Shown one piece after another: positions 31,139 through 38,091 of a DNA stretch of 40,658 nucleotides. Made by a program: the position numbers and the translations under genes. A model generated the notes under the pieces. The model was not told where the DNA came from. It saw only the letters and a list, made by a program, of their open reading frames with translations, and searched no databases. Position 1 is the first letter of the stretch; each line of letters begins with the position of its first letter. Origin of the DNA: Candidatus Rokuibacteriota bacterium (GTDB lineage Bacteria; Methylomirabilota; Methylomirabilia; Rokubacteriales; CSP1-6); assembly GCA_016188005.1 (NCBI GenBank), contig JACPIQ010000134.1, positions 1-40,658 on the forward strand, in the 5' to 3' direction.

Positions 31139-31705
31139 ATGGACACGCGCGAGAGCCAGAAGGACATCATGGAGTCGGTGAAGGACACGGTGGTCAGTTC
31201 GATCCGCGGCACCGGTGAAGTCGCCAACAGCGTCATCGAGACGGTCAGTGGCACGATGGTGACGGCGATCAAGGGCACCGGCGCCGTCGGCGCTGCGTTG
31301 ACGACGACCCTTTCCGATATCCTGCGCGGGGCCATCACGGGCACCGCCCAGGTCGGCGGCGACGTCGGCACCGCCGCCAAGGGCGCCGTGGTGGGCGTTC
31401 TCAAGGGTGCCAAGGAGGTCGGGATCGAGGGTACCGACGCCGTCAGCGCCAGCGCCCGCGCCGTCGTCAAGGGTGCCGCCGAGGTGGGCAGCGACGTCGG
31501 CGTCGCCGCCAGGAACGCCGTCGAGGGAGCCATCTCCGGCGCCAAGCAGATCGGTCTCGACGTCGGGCAAGCGGCCTCGGCCGCGGCGACCGGGGCGCTC
31601 AGGGGCGCCGGCGAGATCAGCCAGGAAGCCGTGGAGCAGGTTCGCAAGGCGGCTACCGGCGTCATCGCGGGCGTCAAGGTGGTCGTGAAGGAGCCGTTCA
31701 AGTAG
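31139..31705 (+). CDS. Apolipoprotein-like 22-residue repeat protein
   Basis: A 188-aa protein with no recognised family. After the initial Met it is exactly eight 22-residue units plus a final 11-residue half unit (1 + 8x22 + 11 = 188). From unit 2 on, each unit starts with Gly (residues 24, 46, 68, 90, 112, 134, 156, 178); Val/Ile often stands at position 5, small residues at 15 and Lys/Arg at 22. There is no Cys, Trp, Tyr or His. Periodicities of 11 and 22 are those of lipid-binding amphipathic helices in apolipoproteins, synucleins and some LEA or perilipin-type proteins. A function at lipid surfaces is inference from this. AAGGAGG precedes the ATG at the ideal distance and a hairpin follows the stop. 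Codon usage resembles the neighbours. Confidence 0.85.
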   Translation: MDTRESQKDIMESVKDTVVSSIRGTGEVANSVIETVSGTMVTAIKGTGAVGAALTTTLSDILRGAITGTAQVGGDVGTAAKGAVVGVLKGAKEVGIEGTDAVSASARAVVKGAAEVGSDVGVAARNAVEGAISGAKQIGLDVGQAASAAATGALRGAGEISQEAVEQVRKAATGVIAGVKVVVKEPFK

Positions 31706-31711
31706 CGCCTC

Positions 31712-31734
31712 AGGCCCGCTCGCGCGGCGGGCCT
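31712..31734 (+). terminator. 8-bp hairpin after the repeat protein
   Basis: AGGCCCGC and GCGGGCCT pair perfectly around a 7-nt loop, starting six bases after the stop codon. No T-run follows. Confidence 0.5.
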
Positions 31735-31872
31735 CCGCAGGGGAGGGGCCGCCGAGGCCGGAGAGGATCCGGCCCGCGGCCGCTGGGGGGACGACGCGGG
31801 AGGCGGCCGCCCCCGGCTCCGCCGCCTCGCGCGCCCCGTCGCCATCGAGGGGCGCGCGGCCTGGAGCCGGCC

Positions 31873-33126
31873 TCACTCCCCCTCCGTGCCGTCCTTCCCC
31901 CGCGTCATCAGCCTGATGGGGCGATCGTAGAAGACGTAGTTCCACGCCCACGAGATCAGCACCACCAGACGGTTCCGATAGCCGATGATGTAGTACAGGT
32001 GCACGAAGAGCCACACGAACCAGCCGAAGGGCCCGGTGAACGAGAGCGGTCCCACCTGGGCGACGGCGGCGTGGCGACCGATCGTGGCCATGATGCCCCT
32101 GTCGCGGTAGCGGAAAGGCTGCAGCGGCTGCTTCCGCTCCAGCCGGACGATCGCATCGGCGACATAACGCCCCTCCTGCATCGCCTGCGGCGACATCATC
32201 GCGAGCTCACTCCCGTCCTGGATGGCCCCCGCCACGTCCCCGATCGCGAAGGCTCCGGGGTAATCCGGGATCCGGAGGTACTCGTCCACCGCGATCCGCC
32301 GAGACGGGGTGCGCCGGACGCCGAGTGCCGTGTCGAGCTCCGACGGCTTGACGCCCGCCGCCCACACGAGGGTCCGCGCGGCAACGATCTCGCCGCTCGA
32401 GAGCGTGATCCGCCCGTCCGTCGCGTCGAGCAGCCGGGCGCCCAGCCGGACCTCGACACCGAGCCGCTCCAGCCGCGTCCGCGCGTCCGACGAGAGGGCC
32501 GGGAGAAAGGCCGGGAGGACGCGATCGAGCGCCTCGACCAGGATCACGCGCACGGCGCGGAGATCGAGCTCCGCGTAGTCCCGGATCAGCACCCGGTGGA
32601 TCAGCTCGGAAAGCGCGCCGGCGTACTCCACGCCGGTGGGCCCGCCGCCCACCACGACAAACGTGAGACACGCGCGCAGGGCCGCCTGGTCCGTCTCGCG
32701 GGCCGCTCGTTCGAATGCGCGGATGACGTGGGTCCGGAGCGCCACGGCCTCGGGCAGGTCCTTGAGCCCGTGCGCCGCCCGCTCGACCGAGCCCAACCCG
32801 AAGAAATTGGTGGCGCTCCCCGTCGCGATCACGAGATAGTCGTACGGAAGCCGGCCGCCGTCGGCCGTCCGCACGATCTTCGCATCGAGTGCCACGCCGG
32901 TCACCTGGACCACGAGAAAACGAACGTTGGGCGAGCCGCGAAAGACCGCTCGCACCGGGTAGGCGATGTCGCTCGGGTTGAGCAGGGAGCTGGCGACCTG
33001 GTAGAGGAGTGGCGTGAACAGGTGGTAGTTGTTGCGGTCGATCAGCAGCACGTCCACCGGCGTGCCGGAGAGACGCTGCGCGCACTGGAGGCCGGCGAAT
33101 CCGGCGCCGATGATGACGACCTTCAT
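31873..33126 (-). CDS. Type II NADH dehydrogenase (NDH-2-like FAD oxidoreductase)
   Basis: A 417-aa flavoprotein that passes electrons from NADH to quinone without pumping. The FAD loop VVIIGAGFAGLQCAQRL starts at residue 3; LLYQVASSLLNPSDIAYP and YDYLVIATGS follow; the NADH loop is VVVGGGPTGVEYAGAL near 158; and AFAIGDVAG near 300 closes the FAD site. The C-terminal hydrophobic stretch (GWFVWLFVHLYYIIGYRNR to the end) anchors it to the membrane, as in this family. Length is normal. Monocistronic as far as can be seen. Confidence 0.94.
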   Translation of the reverse strand: MKVVIIGAGFAGLQCAQRLSGTPVDVLLIDRNNYHLFTPLLYQVASSLLNPSDIAYPVRAVFRGSPNVRFLVVQVTGVALDAKIVRTADGGRLPYDYLVIATGSATNFFGLGSVERAAHGLKDLPEAVALRTHVIRAFERAARETDQAALRACLTFVVVGGGPTGVEYAGALSELIHRVLIRDYAELDLRAVRVILVEALDRVLPAFLPALSSDARTRLERLGVEVRLGARLLDATDGRITLSSGEIVAARTLVWAAGVKPSELDTALGVRRTPSRRIAVDEYLRIPDYPGAFAIGDVAGAIQDGSELAMMSPQAMQEGRYVADAIVRLERKQPLQPFRYRDRGIMATIGRHAAVAQVGPLSFTGPFGWFVWLFVHLYYIIGYRNRLVVLISWAWNYVFYDRPIRLMTRGKDGTEGE

Positions 33127-33232
33127 CGCGCCGATCCTGCCAAATCGTCAGGGGCTGGTCAAACCGGCCCCTCACCGCCGGACGGATCCGCGCTTCAGGT
33201 ATCCAAGAGGGGCGTAGGCGAAGGGGGCCGTT

Positions 33233-33817
33233 CTACCTCTTGCCGCGCGCGATCAGCCTCATCCCGGCAAGGCCGAGACCGAGAAGCACGAGAGTGGCGG
33301 GCCCGGGAACGCTCGGGCTCGGCTCGGTGGTTTGGACATTCGTGAAGGAAAAGCTCAGATCGTTGTAGTCGAACGGCCCATTGAGGAGGTCTTCGAAGCT
33401 GACGAGGGTCTCGTTGGGCTGCCAGCCTTCCTGGACCCGGGCATGCTCGTGCAGGTCAGGATTGCGCGAGGCCGGACCCGTGAAGAAGTCGTGTCCCGTG
33501 TTGTTCACGTGCAACCTGAAGATCAACTCGGTGCCGATTGGAAAGGAGCCCAGATCCACGGTGCTCCCGACGGCGGACGTATGGTTGTTGAAGATGATGC
33601 TCGTCGAGAAGAAACCCGCGGGCGTCGACAGGTAGAGGTCATTGCTGAAGGCCGCGGAGTTCCCCTGATACGTGGCGATCACGTTACTGGTGCTTCCGAC
33701 AAGAACCTTCAGCCCTTCCGTTCCCGGGGCGGCAATGGGGAATGCCGAAGCCGTCCCAGGCAAAGCCAGTGCCGCCAACGCCAGCAGCCCGATCCCCATC
33801 GATCTGATCGTGGACAT
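33233..33817 (-). CDS. PEP-CTERM-like exported protein with sigma-54 promoter
   Basis: A 194-aa secreted protein. Signal peptide in residues 1-24 (ending ASA), a beta-type body rich in Asn/Ser/Phe with no cysteine, including FDYNDLSFSFTNV, a pattern common in DUF4114-like PEP-CTERM proteins, and a C-terminal tag of VPGPATLVLLGLGLAG followed by RLIARGKR. Gly replaces the Glu of the usual Pro-Glu-Pro. ATG 33817 has AAGGAGG four bases upstream. The near-consensus sigma-54 site at 33862 gives a leader of about 35 nt. Probably surface anchored or released to the matrix; exact role unknown. Confidence 0.88.
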   Translation of the reverse strand: MSTIRSMGIGLLALAALALPGTASAFPIAAPGTEGLKVLVGSTSNVIATYQGNSAAFSNDLYLSTPAGFFSTSIIFNNHTSAVGSTVDLGSFPIGTELIFRLHVNNTGHDFFTGPASRNPDLHEHARVQEGWQPNETLVSFEDLLNGPFDYNDLSFSFTNVQTTEPSPSVPGPATLVLLGLGLAGMRLIARGKR

Positions 33818-33861
33818 ACCGCCTCCTTGCCCTATCAGTTCACACCGTGGGAGCTGAGATG

Positions 33862-33877
33862 AGCATGTGTCGTGCCA
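33862..33877 (-). promoter_or_regulatory. Sigma-54 promoter of the second PEP-CTERM gene
   Basis: TGGCACGACACATGCT on the minus strand matches TGGCACG-N4-TTGCW at all but one position, with the exact GG-N10-GC spacing. It is about 45 nt before the ATG at 33817, which fits a start site close to the gene. Confidence 0.75.
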
Positions 33878-34310
33878 CTCACACACGAGGACGAAAAGAT
33901 ATGCAGGACAGTAAGTTGAGAAAGGGCCAGCGGGAGTCGAGGAAGGGATTGTAAAGACACTCGACACTTCTGGGCCACGCGGGCCAGCGACGGCTGCTTC
34001 ACGAAGCGAGAACGCGATGAGACCGAGCAACCAGGGGGACGCGGGCGAAGTGAACGGATGCTGGGGGGTCTACGATATGATCGAGTCTCGCCTCGGCGTC
34101 CCGAAGTGCTTGGCCGGGTTGATCTTCAAGTCCTACAACGAGGCCATGCGGAAGAGAGTGCTGCTGAATCACAACCTCTGCAGGCACTGGTGTTGGCTGG
34201 AAGATGTCCGCCTATGTCACGTCCACGTCCACGCCCGGCGTCGGCCGCCCGAGGGCCCGACCCCGGAGACATCCTGCACCCCGGCTGGCTGAGCGCCATC
34301 GCGTCACCCT
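33878..34310 (+). other. Gap with one doubtful small frame
   Basis: About 430 nt between the sigma-54 promoter and the EamA gene. A frame at 34017-34292 (91 aa, starting MRPSNQGDAGEVNGCWG) has a less GC-rich front part and an Arg/Pro-rich end, no ribosome site and no recognised motif; it could be a gene remnant. I do not call it as a gene. Confidence 0.3.
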
Positions 34311-35168
34311 GTGGATAGCCCCTGGCTCCTGGTCCCCACCCTGCTGCTGGTCGACAGCCTGCACTTCGTCTTCGCGCGGCTCTTGCTGCCTCACGTGCCG
34401 CCCGAGGTCTCGGGCGTCTACATCATGGCCCTCTCCACGCTGGAGGTGGCCCTGTGCACGCGCGGGCGGTGGCGGCTCGACCTGCTGCGGCGTCATCTCG
34501 GCTTCTTCGTCGCCATCGGCCTCCTGGTGGGCGCCAGCACCTATCTGAGCCTGCTGTCGGTGCGCTACATCGATCCGGGCACGGCTTCCTTGCTCAGCCG
34601 CATCTCGGTGATCTTCGGTCTCGGCTTCGGCGTGCTGTGGCTCCGCGAACGCCTCGGGCGGATCAAGGCCCTCGGCGCGGCCGTCGCGGTGGCCGGCGTC
34701 GTCGTGGTGGCGTTCCGGCCGGGCGACTATCTCCGCCTGGGCGCGCTCATCTCGCTCGTGAGCACGTTCATGTACGCGCTCCACGCGGCGCTGGTGAAGC
34801 GGTTCGGCGGCGAGATGCCCTTCGTGACTTTCTTCCTGTACCGCCTGCTGGCTTCGACGGCGATGCTGGGCCTGATCGCCGTGGCGTCGGGTCATCTCGG
34901 GTCGGTCCCCGGCCCCGCCGGCCTCGCGCTGCTCGCGCTCACTGCCACGGTGGACACGGTGATCAGCCGCGGGCTCTACTACCTCGCGCTGAGGCGTCTC
35001 GACATGAGCCTGCACACCATCATCCTGACCCTCAGCCCGGTGGTGACCATGCTGTGGTCCTTCGGCCTGTTCGGCAGCGTGCCGTCGCCGCGCGAGGTGC
35101 TGGGGGGCCTGCTCGTGCTGGCCGGGGTGCTCGTGGTGACGACGAGCCGCGCGGGACGACCAGCGTAG
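34311..35168 (+). CDS. EamA/DMT-family transporter
   Basis: A 285-aa membrane protein with ten predicted helices in two five-helix EamA halves. Each half ends with the DMT-type pattern: DPGTASLLSRISVIFGLGFGVLWLRERLG in the first, and LDMSLHTIILTLSPVVTMLWSFGLFG plus SPREVLGGLLVLAGVLVV in the second. Members export metabolites or amino acids; substrate unknown. The start is GTG 34311 without a strong ribosome site. Confidence 0.9.
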   Translation: MDSPWLLVPTLLLVDSLHFVFARLLLPHVPPEVSGVYIMALSTLEVALCTRGRWRLDLLRRHLGFFVAIGLLVGASTYLSLLSVRYIDPGTASLLSRISVIFGLGFGVLWLRERLGRIKALGAAVAVAGVVVVAFRPGDYLRLGALISLVSTFMYALHAALVKRFGGEMPFVTFFLYRLLASTAMLGLIAVASGHLGSVPGPAGLALLALTATVDTVISRGLYYLALRRLDMSLHTIILTLSPVVTMLWSFGLFGSVPSPREVLGGLLVLAGVLVVTTSRAGRPA

Positions 35169-35262
35169 TCCGGACGGCCCGAGGGGGGGGCGCCGGGACG
35201 CTGCCGGGGTGCTGGGCGTGAGGCTGAGGCGCGGGCGAACGCGCCGGCGGACCGGCGCTCCG

Positions 35263-35769
35263 TTACTTCCTCGTCCGTCGGCGCGACTTCTTCACGCGAA
35301 GGCGAGCCTTCCGCGTCCGCGACGCGGTCTCTTTCGTGCGTCGAGCGAGGAGCGTCTTGACCTCGCGCTTGCCCACCTTCCGGAGTGCCACGAGGGCTGC
35401 CCGGTTCTGCCCGTTGGGAGTCGATTCTCCCGCCTCCCAGTGCGCCACGGCCGGCGCGCTCACCCCGACCAGCCGCGCCAGAGCCATCCGGCTGAGCCCG
35501 AGGCGCTTCCTCAGGCTCTGGACGAGTCGGGGCGACAGCCGGGCGGCCTTCGCTGCCTCCCCCGACACCGGCGGGAGAAGCGGTGCGGCCTCCATCAGTC
35601 GCTCCCAGCCCACGGCCAGCCGACGCAGAGCCGTGAGCGCGCTGTGGAGTTGCGCCACCTTTCGCCGGAGCCGAAAGACCTCTCGCCGGAGCGGCAGGAC
35701 CACCGGGCGCACTTGCCGCCGGGCACCCCGGGCGATTGCTTCCCTGATCGCGGTCTCGATGTTGGCCAC
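35263..35769 (-). CDS. Coiled-coil/HTH DNA-binding protein with a basic tail
   Basis: A 168-aa protein in three parts. Residues 1-60 are a basic amphipathic helix (LRREVFRLRRKVAQLHSAL), probably a coiled coil. Residues 76-130 are an XRE-type helix-turn-helix (VQSLRKRLGLSRMALARLVGVSAPAVAHWEAGESTPN). The last 35 residues are almost all Lys/Arg/Thr/Ala, like a histone-type tail. It starts at GTG 35769 after GGAGG. A chromosome-associated regulator is likely; target unknown. Confidence 0.82.
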   Translation of the reverse strand: MANIETAIREAIARGARRQVRPVVLPLRREVFRLRRKVAQLHSALTALRRLAVGWERLMEAAPLLPPVSGEAAKAARLSPRLVQSLRKRLGLSRMALARLVGVSAPAVAHWEAGESTPNGQNRAALVALRKVGKREVKTLLARRTKETASRTRKARLRVKKSRRRTRK

Positions 35770-36072
35770 GCGGTTGCCTCCTCTTCTCCTCTTCGCACAT
35801 GGATCCCCGGAACGACGAAGGGGCTGCGACGGAGGCCGTAACCTCTTCTCTCTGCATGCATGCGGGGTGAGCCTGGATTGTACAACGTGAACGGGCGACT
35901 CTGCTCCCGAACGGGGGACGGGCGCCTGAGCAAGAGTCCGATGACGACCCTGCTCCGTGACTCCGAGCGTTGAACGTCAACGGCGAGTATCATTCAGGGG
36001 CTGAGAGGCGCCGGTACTCTCCGGGATCTCTCGACGGCTGCTCACCGAACGAAGAACGAAGAAGGACGTACG
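35770..36072. other. Intergenic region between divergent genes
   Basis: About 300 nt. On the minus strand TACAAT at 35877-35882 could be a -10 box for the HTH gene, within the palindrome TTGTACAA, which may be a regulator site. Nothing else is clear. Confidence 0.35.
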
Positions 36073-36243
36073 ATGAGAGCATTCGAGCCGCTCGGCATCG
36101 ACCACATCGTCCTGCGCGTGAGCGACCAGGAGGCCTCGCAGCGGTTCTACGTGGAGGTCCTGGGGTGCACGCTAGCTTACAAGCTGCGAATGAAAACAAT
36201 CAGTTGTATATGGCCGTCAGAGAGGAGCCCCAGATGGGTGTAA
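36073..36243 (+). pseudogene. Truncated VOC/glyoxalase-family gene
   Basis: The frame begins like a normal VOC metalloenzyme: GIDHIVLRVSDQEASQRFYVEVLGCTLAYK contains the first metal-ligand His (residue 11) and the first beta-alpha unit. After about residue 40 the sequence turns into unrelated, less GC-rich DNA and stops at 57 aa; a VOC domain needs about 110-130. The break lies near 36180. It appears to be a gene cut by deletion or insertion. A short real peptide is unlikely. Confidence 0.75.
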
Positions 36244-36344
36244 AGCAGGCTGACACCCTGAACGGCTTCTCGAGGTGTCCCTCAGGTTTGAGAATGCCTG
36301 AAGCATCGGGCTTGTCAGTGACCGCCTGAAAGCCCACGCCATCG

Positions 36345-36376
36345 CCGGCGGGCGGCGAGCATCCGCCGCCCGCCGG
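36345..36376. terminator. 13-bp perfect hairpin between convergent genes
   Basis: CCGGCGGGCGGCG pairs with CGCCGCCCGCCGG around a 6-nt loop AGCATC. It lies between the truncated VOC gene and the stop of the DUF1059 gene; a two-way terminator. Confidence 0.65.
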
Positions 36377-36384
36377 TCCGCCAT

Positions 36385-36576
36385 TCACTCCTCGGTGACC
36401 CGCGCCTTGACTGCTTCGACCAGCTCGGGCGTCACGGCGAGCCCGTGGCTTTCCACCGCGTGCTTGCCCGCCTGCTGGAGGATGTCGTCCACCGTCCGCC
36501 CGCGGGCGACGAACTGGCAGGACGTACCCGACACATCCGCGCAGCGCAGGACCTTCTCCATCTCGACCTTCTTCAT
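36385..36576 (-). CDS. DUF1059 small protein
   Basis: A 63-aa soluble protein matching DUF1059: KVLRCADVSGTSCQFVARG with two cysteines, TVDDILQQAGKHAVESHG, and a C-terminal helix LVEAVKARVTEE. ATG 36576 has GGAGGAGGAG upstream. Function unknown; such proteins are often induced under stress in other bacteria. It is divergent from the HxlR-type regulator across a 134-nt gap. Confidence 0.85.
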   Translation of the reverse strand: MKKVEMEKVLRCADVSGTSCQFVARGRTVDDILQQAGKHAVESHGLAVTPELVEAVKARVTEE

Positions 36577-36698
36577 GGCATCTCCTCCTCCGGCCATCCA
36601 TGGCCGCCTTGGGAATGGCGCCTCCCTCGGAAAGGCTACGATCGCGCGTTCGCCCGCGGCGGTACGAAATCCGCACCAGTCTGCGCCGCCCGCCGGGG

Positions 36699-36704
36699 TA
36701 TCGT
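36699..36704 (+). promoter_or_regulatory. Weak -10 box of the regulator gene, leaderless arrangement
   Basis: TATCGT followed by six bases and the ATG at 36711, with no ribosome site; same spacing as three other genes of the window. Confidence 0.3.
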
Positions 36705-36710
36705 TGGTGT

Positions 36711-37460
36711 ATGAAGGGCTACGGTCAATTCTGCTCCGTGGCACGGGCGCTCGATCTGCTCGGTCAACGGTGGACGTTGCTCATCGTACGTGAGCTCCTG
36801 TGCGGAAGCCGTCGCTTCGGGGAGGTGCAGCGCGGCATTCCGCGCATCTCGCGGACGATGCTCTCGGCGCGTCTCCGTGAGCTGCTCGACGCTGGGGTGA
36901 TCGAGCGCCCGGACGGCAGCCGCGGGCCCGAGCACCGAATGACGGCAGCCGGTATGGAGCTCGCGGCCGTCGTCCGTGAGCTGGGCACGTGGGGCCAGCG
37001 GTGGCTGCCCCGCGAGCTCCACACGAGCGAGCTGGACGTGGACGCACTCGTCTGGGACATCCATCGCCGCGTACGCAGGGAGACGCTTCCGGAGAAGCCG
37101 CTCGTCGTCCGGATCGAGCTGTCGGACGTGCGCGGCGCCGCGAGTCGTCGCTATCTGCTGCTCCGGCGCAGCGAGGTGTCGCTCTGCACCGCCAACCCTG
37201 GATTTCCGGAGGAGCTCTGCCTCCGCGTGGACCGCCGAACCCTGATCGGATGGTGGCGCGGTGATCTGACGCTCCCGCAGGCGCGCGCGGCAGGGTTGAT
37301 CCTCGAGGGTCCACGCGAATGGGTGCGCGCCTTTCCGAGGTGGTTCGAGCGCTACCTGTTCGCCGCGGTTGCCCCGTTCTCCAAGCCGAGCGCTGCCCGG
37401 AAGCACGCGCGGATGGCGCGGCCGGGCGAGCAGGTACGCCGAAGACAGGAGGCATCGTGA
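36711..37460 (+). CDS. HxlR-type winged-helix regulator with C-terminal domain
   Basis: A 249-aa transcription factor. Residues 1-95 are an HxlR winged helix: YGQFCSVARALDLLGQRWTLLIVRELL and FGEVQRGIPRISRTMLSARLRELLDAGVIER. Cys8 in the N-terminal helix is at the place where redox-sensing HxlR members have their sensor cysteine. Residues 120-240 form a second domain (WDIHRRVRRETLP onward) resembling the SCP2-like extension of longer members. Its stop overlaps the start of the selenoprotein-like FrnE gene as GTGA, so it probably controls that gene in a redox-linked way. Confidence 0.88.
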   Translation: MKGYGQFCSVARALDLLGQRWTLLIVRELLCGSRRFGEVQRGIPRISRTMLSARLRELLDAGVIERPDGSRGPEHRMTAAGMELAAVVRELGTWGQRWLPRELHTSELDVDALVWDIHRRVRRETLPEKPLVVRIELSDVRGAASRRYLLLRRSEVSLCTANPGFPEELCLRVDRRTLIGWWRGDLTLPQARAAGLILEGPREWVRAFPRWFERYLFAAVAPFSKPSAARKHARMARPGEQVRRRQEAS

Positions 37461-38083
37461 CTCAGCCAGTGACGATGAGGATCTTCTCCGACTACGTCTG
37501 ACCCTGGTGCTACCTCAGTACCGTGCGTATTGAGCGGCTCAAGGCAGAGCACAACGTGAAGGTCGAGTGGGTGCATTTCCCGCTGCACCCGGACACCCCG
37601 GCGGAGGGCCGCGCGCTGGCCGATCTGTTCGCGGGGCGCCACCTGGACCGGAAAGCCATGCACGCACAGATGAAGGCCCGCATGGACGCCGAAGGTCTCC
37701 CGTACGGCGAGCGCACCATGACGTACAACAGCCGCCTGGCCCAGGAGCTGGGCAAGTGGGCGGACACGCAGCCGGGCGGCGAGGCCATCCACGACGCGCT
37801 GTTCCGCGCCTACTTCGTGGCCGCGCGCGACATCTCCCAACCCGCGGTGCTCCTGGACATCGTGCAGCACGTGGGCCTGTCCACCGAGCGCGCGCGCGAG
37901 GTGCTGGAGAAGCGCACGTTCAAGGACGCCGTCGACGCCGACTGGGAGCTCTCGCGCCAGTACGGGATCACGGGCGTGCCGACGTTCGTCGCCGGGCGCT
38001 CCGGCGTCGTGGGCGCGCAGCCCTACGAGGCGCTGGAGCAGCTCGTGCGCAAGGCCGCGAGGGAGGACGACGCCGGAGAGTAG
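37457..38083 (+). CDS. DsbA/FrnE-family oxidoreductase, probable selenoprotein (Sec15)
   Basis: The gene starts at GTG 37457, four bases after GGAGG, as MTQPVTMRIFSDYV; codon 15 is TGA (37499-37501), followed in the same frame by PWCYLSTVRIERL and a complete FrnE-like domain to residue 208. In this family the site is CPWC, so UGA stands exactly where the first catalytic Cys belongs. A hairpin fitting the bacterial SECIS rules follows at 37514-37534. The conserved cis-Pro is in GITGVPTFVAG near residue 178. It should be a cytoplasmic thiol/selenol oxidoreductase. A plain stop would leave a 14-aa peptide and a headless domain, so read-through as selenocysteine is much more likely. Standard annotation would start it late (37523) or miss it. 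The SelA/SelB/SelC machinery is not in the window. Confidence 0.88.
37514..37534 (+). promoter_or_regulatory. SECIS-like hairpin for Sec insertion
   Basis: CTCAGTAC and GTATTGAG form an 8-bp stem (one G-T pair, no mismatch) with the 5-nt loop CGTGC. The loop begins 20 nt after the UGA and has G as its second base followed by U. Known bacterial SECIS elements lie inside the gene just after UGA, with the loop 16-37 nt away and a G in the first two loop bases; all are met. Confidence 0.82.
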
Positions 38084-38091
38084 GAACGGCC

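Noticed and set aside
34017-34292. A 91-codon plus-strand frame before the EamA gene
   Set aside because: No ribosome site, no family motif and a low-complexity end. Kept only as a note in the gap description.
37499-37501. The TGA as an inactivating mutation of the FrnE-like gene
   Set aside because: It falls exactly on a catalytic Cys codon, the rest of the gene is intact and a SECIS-like hairpin follows; chance agreement of all three is unlikely.
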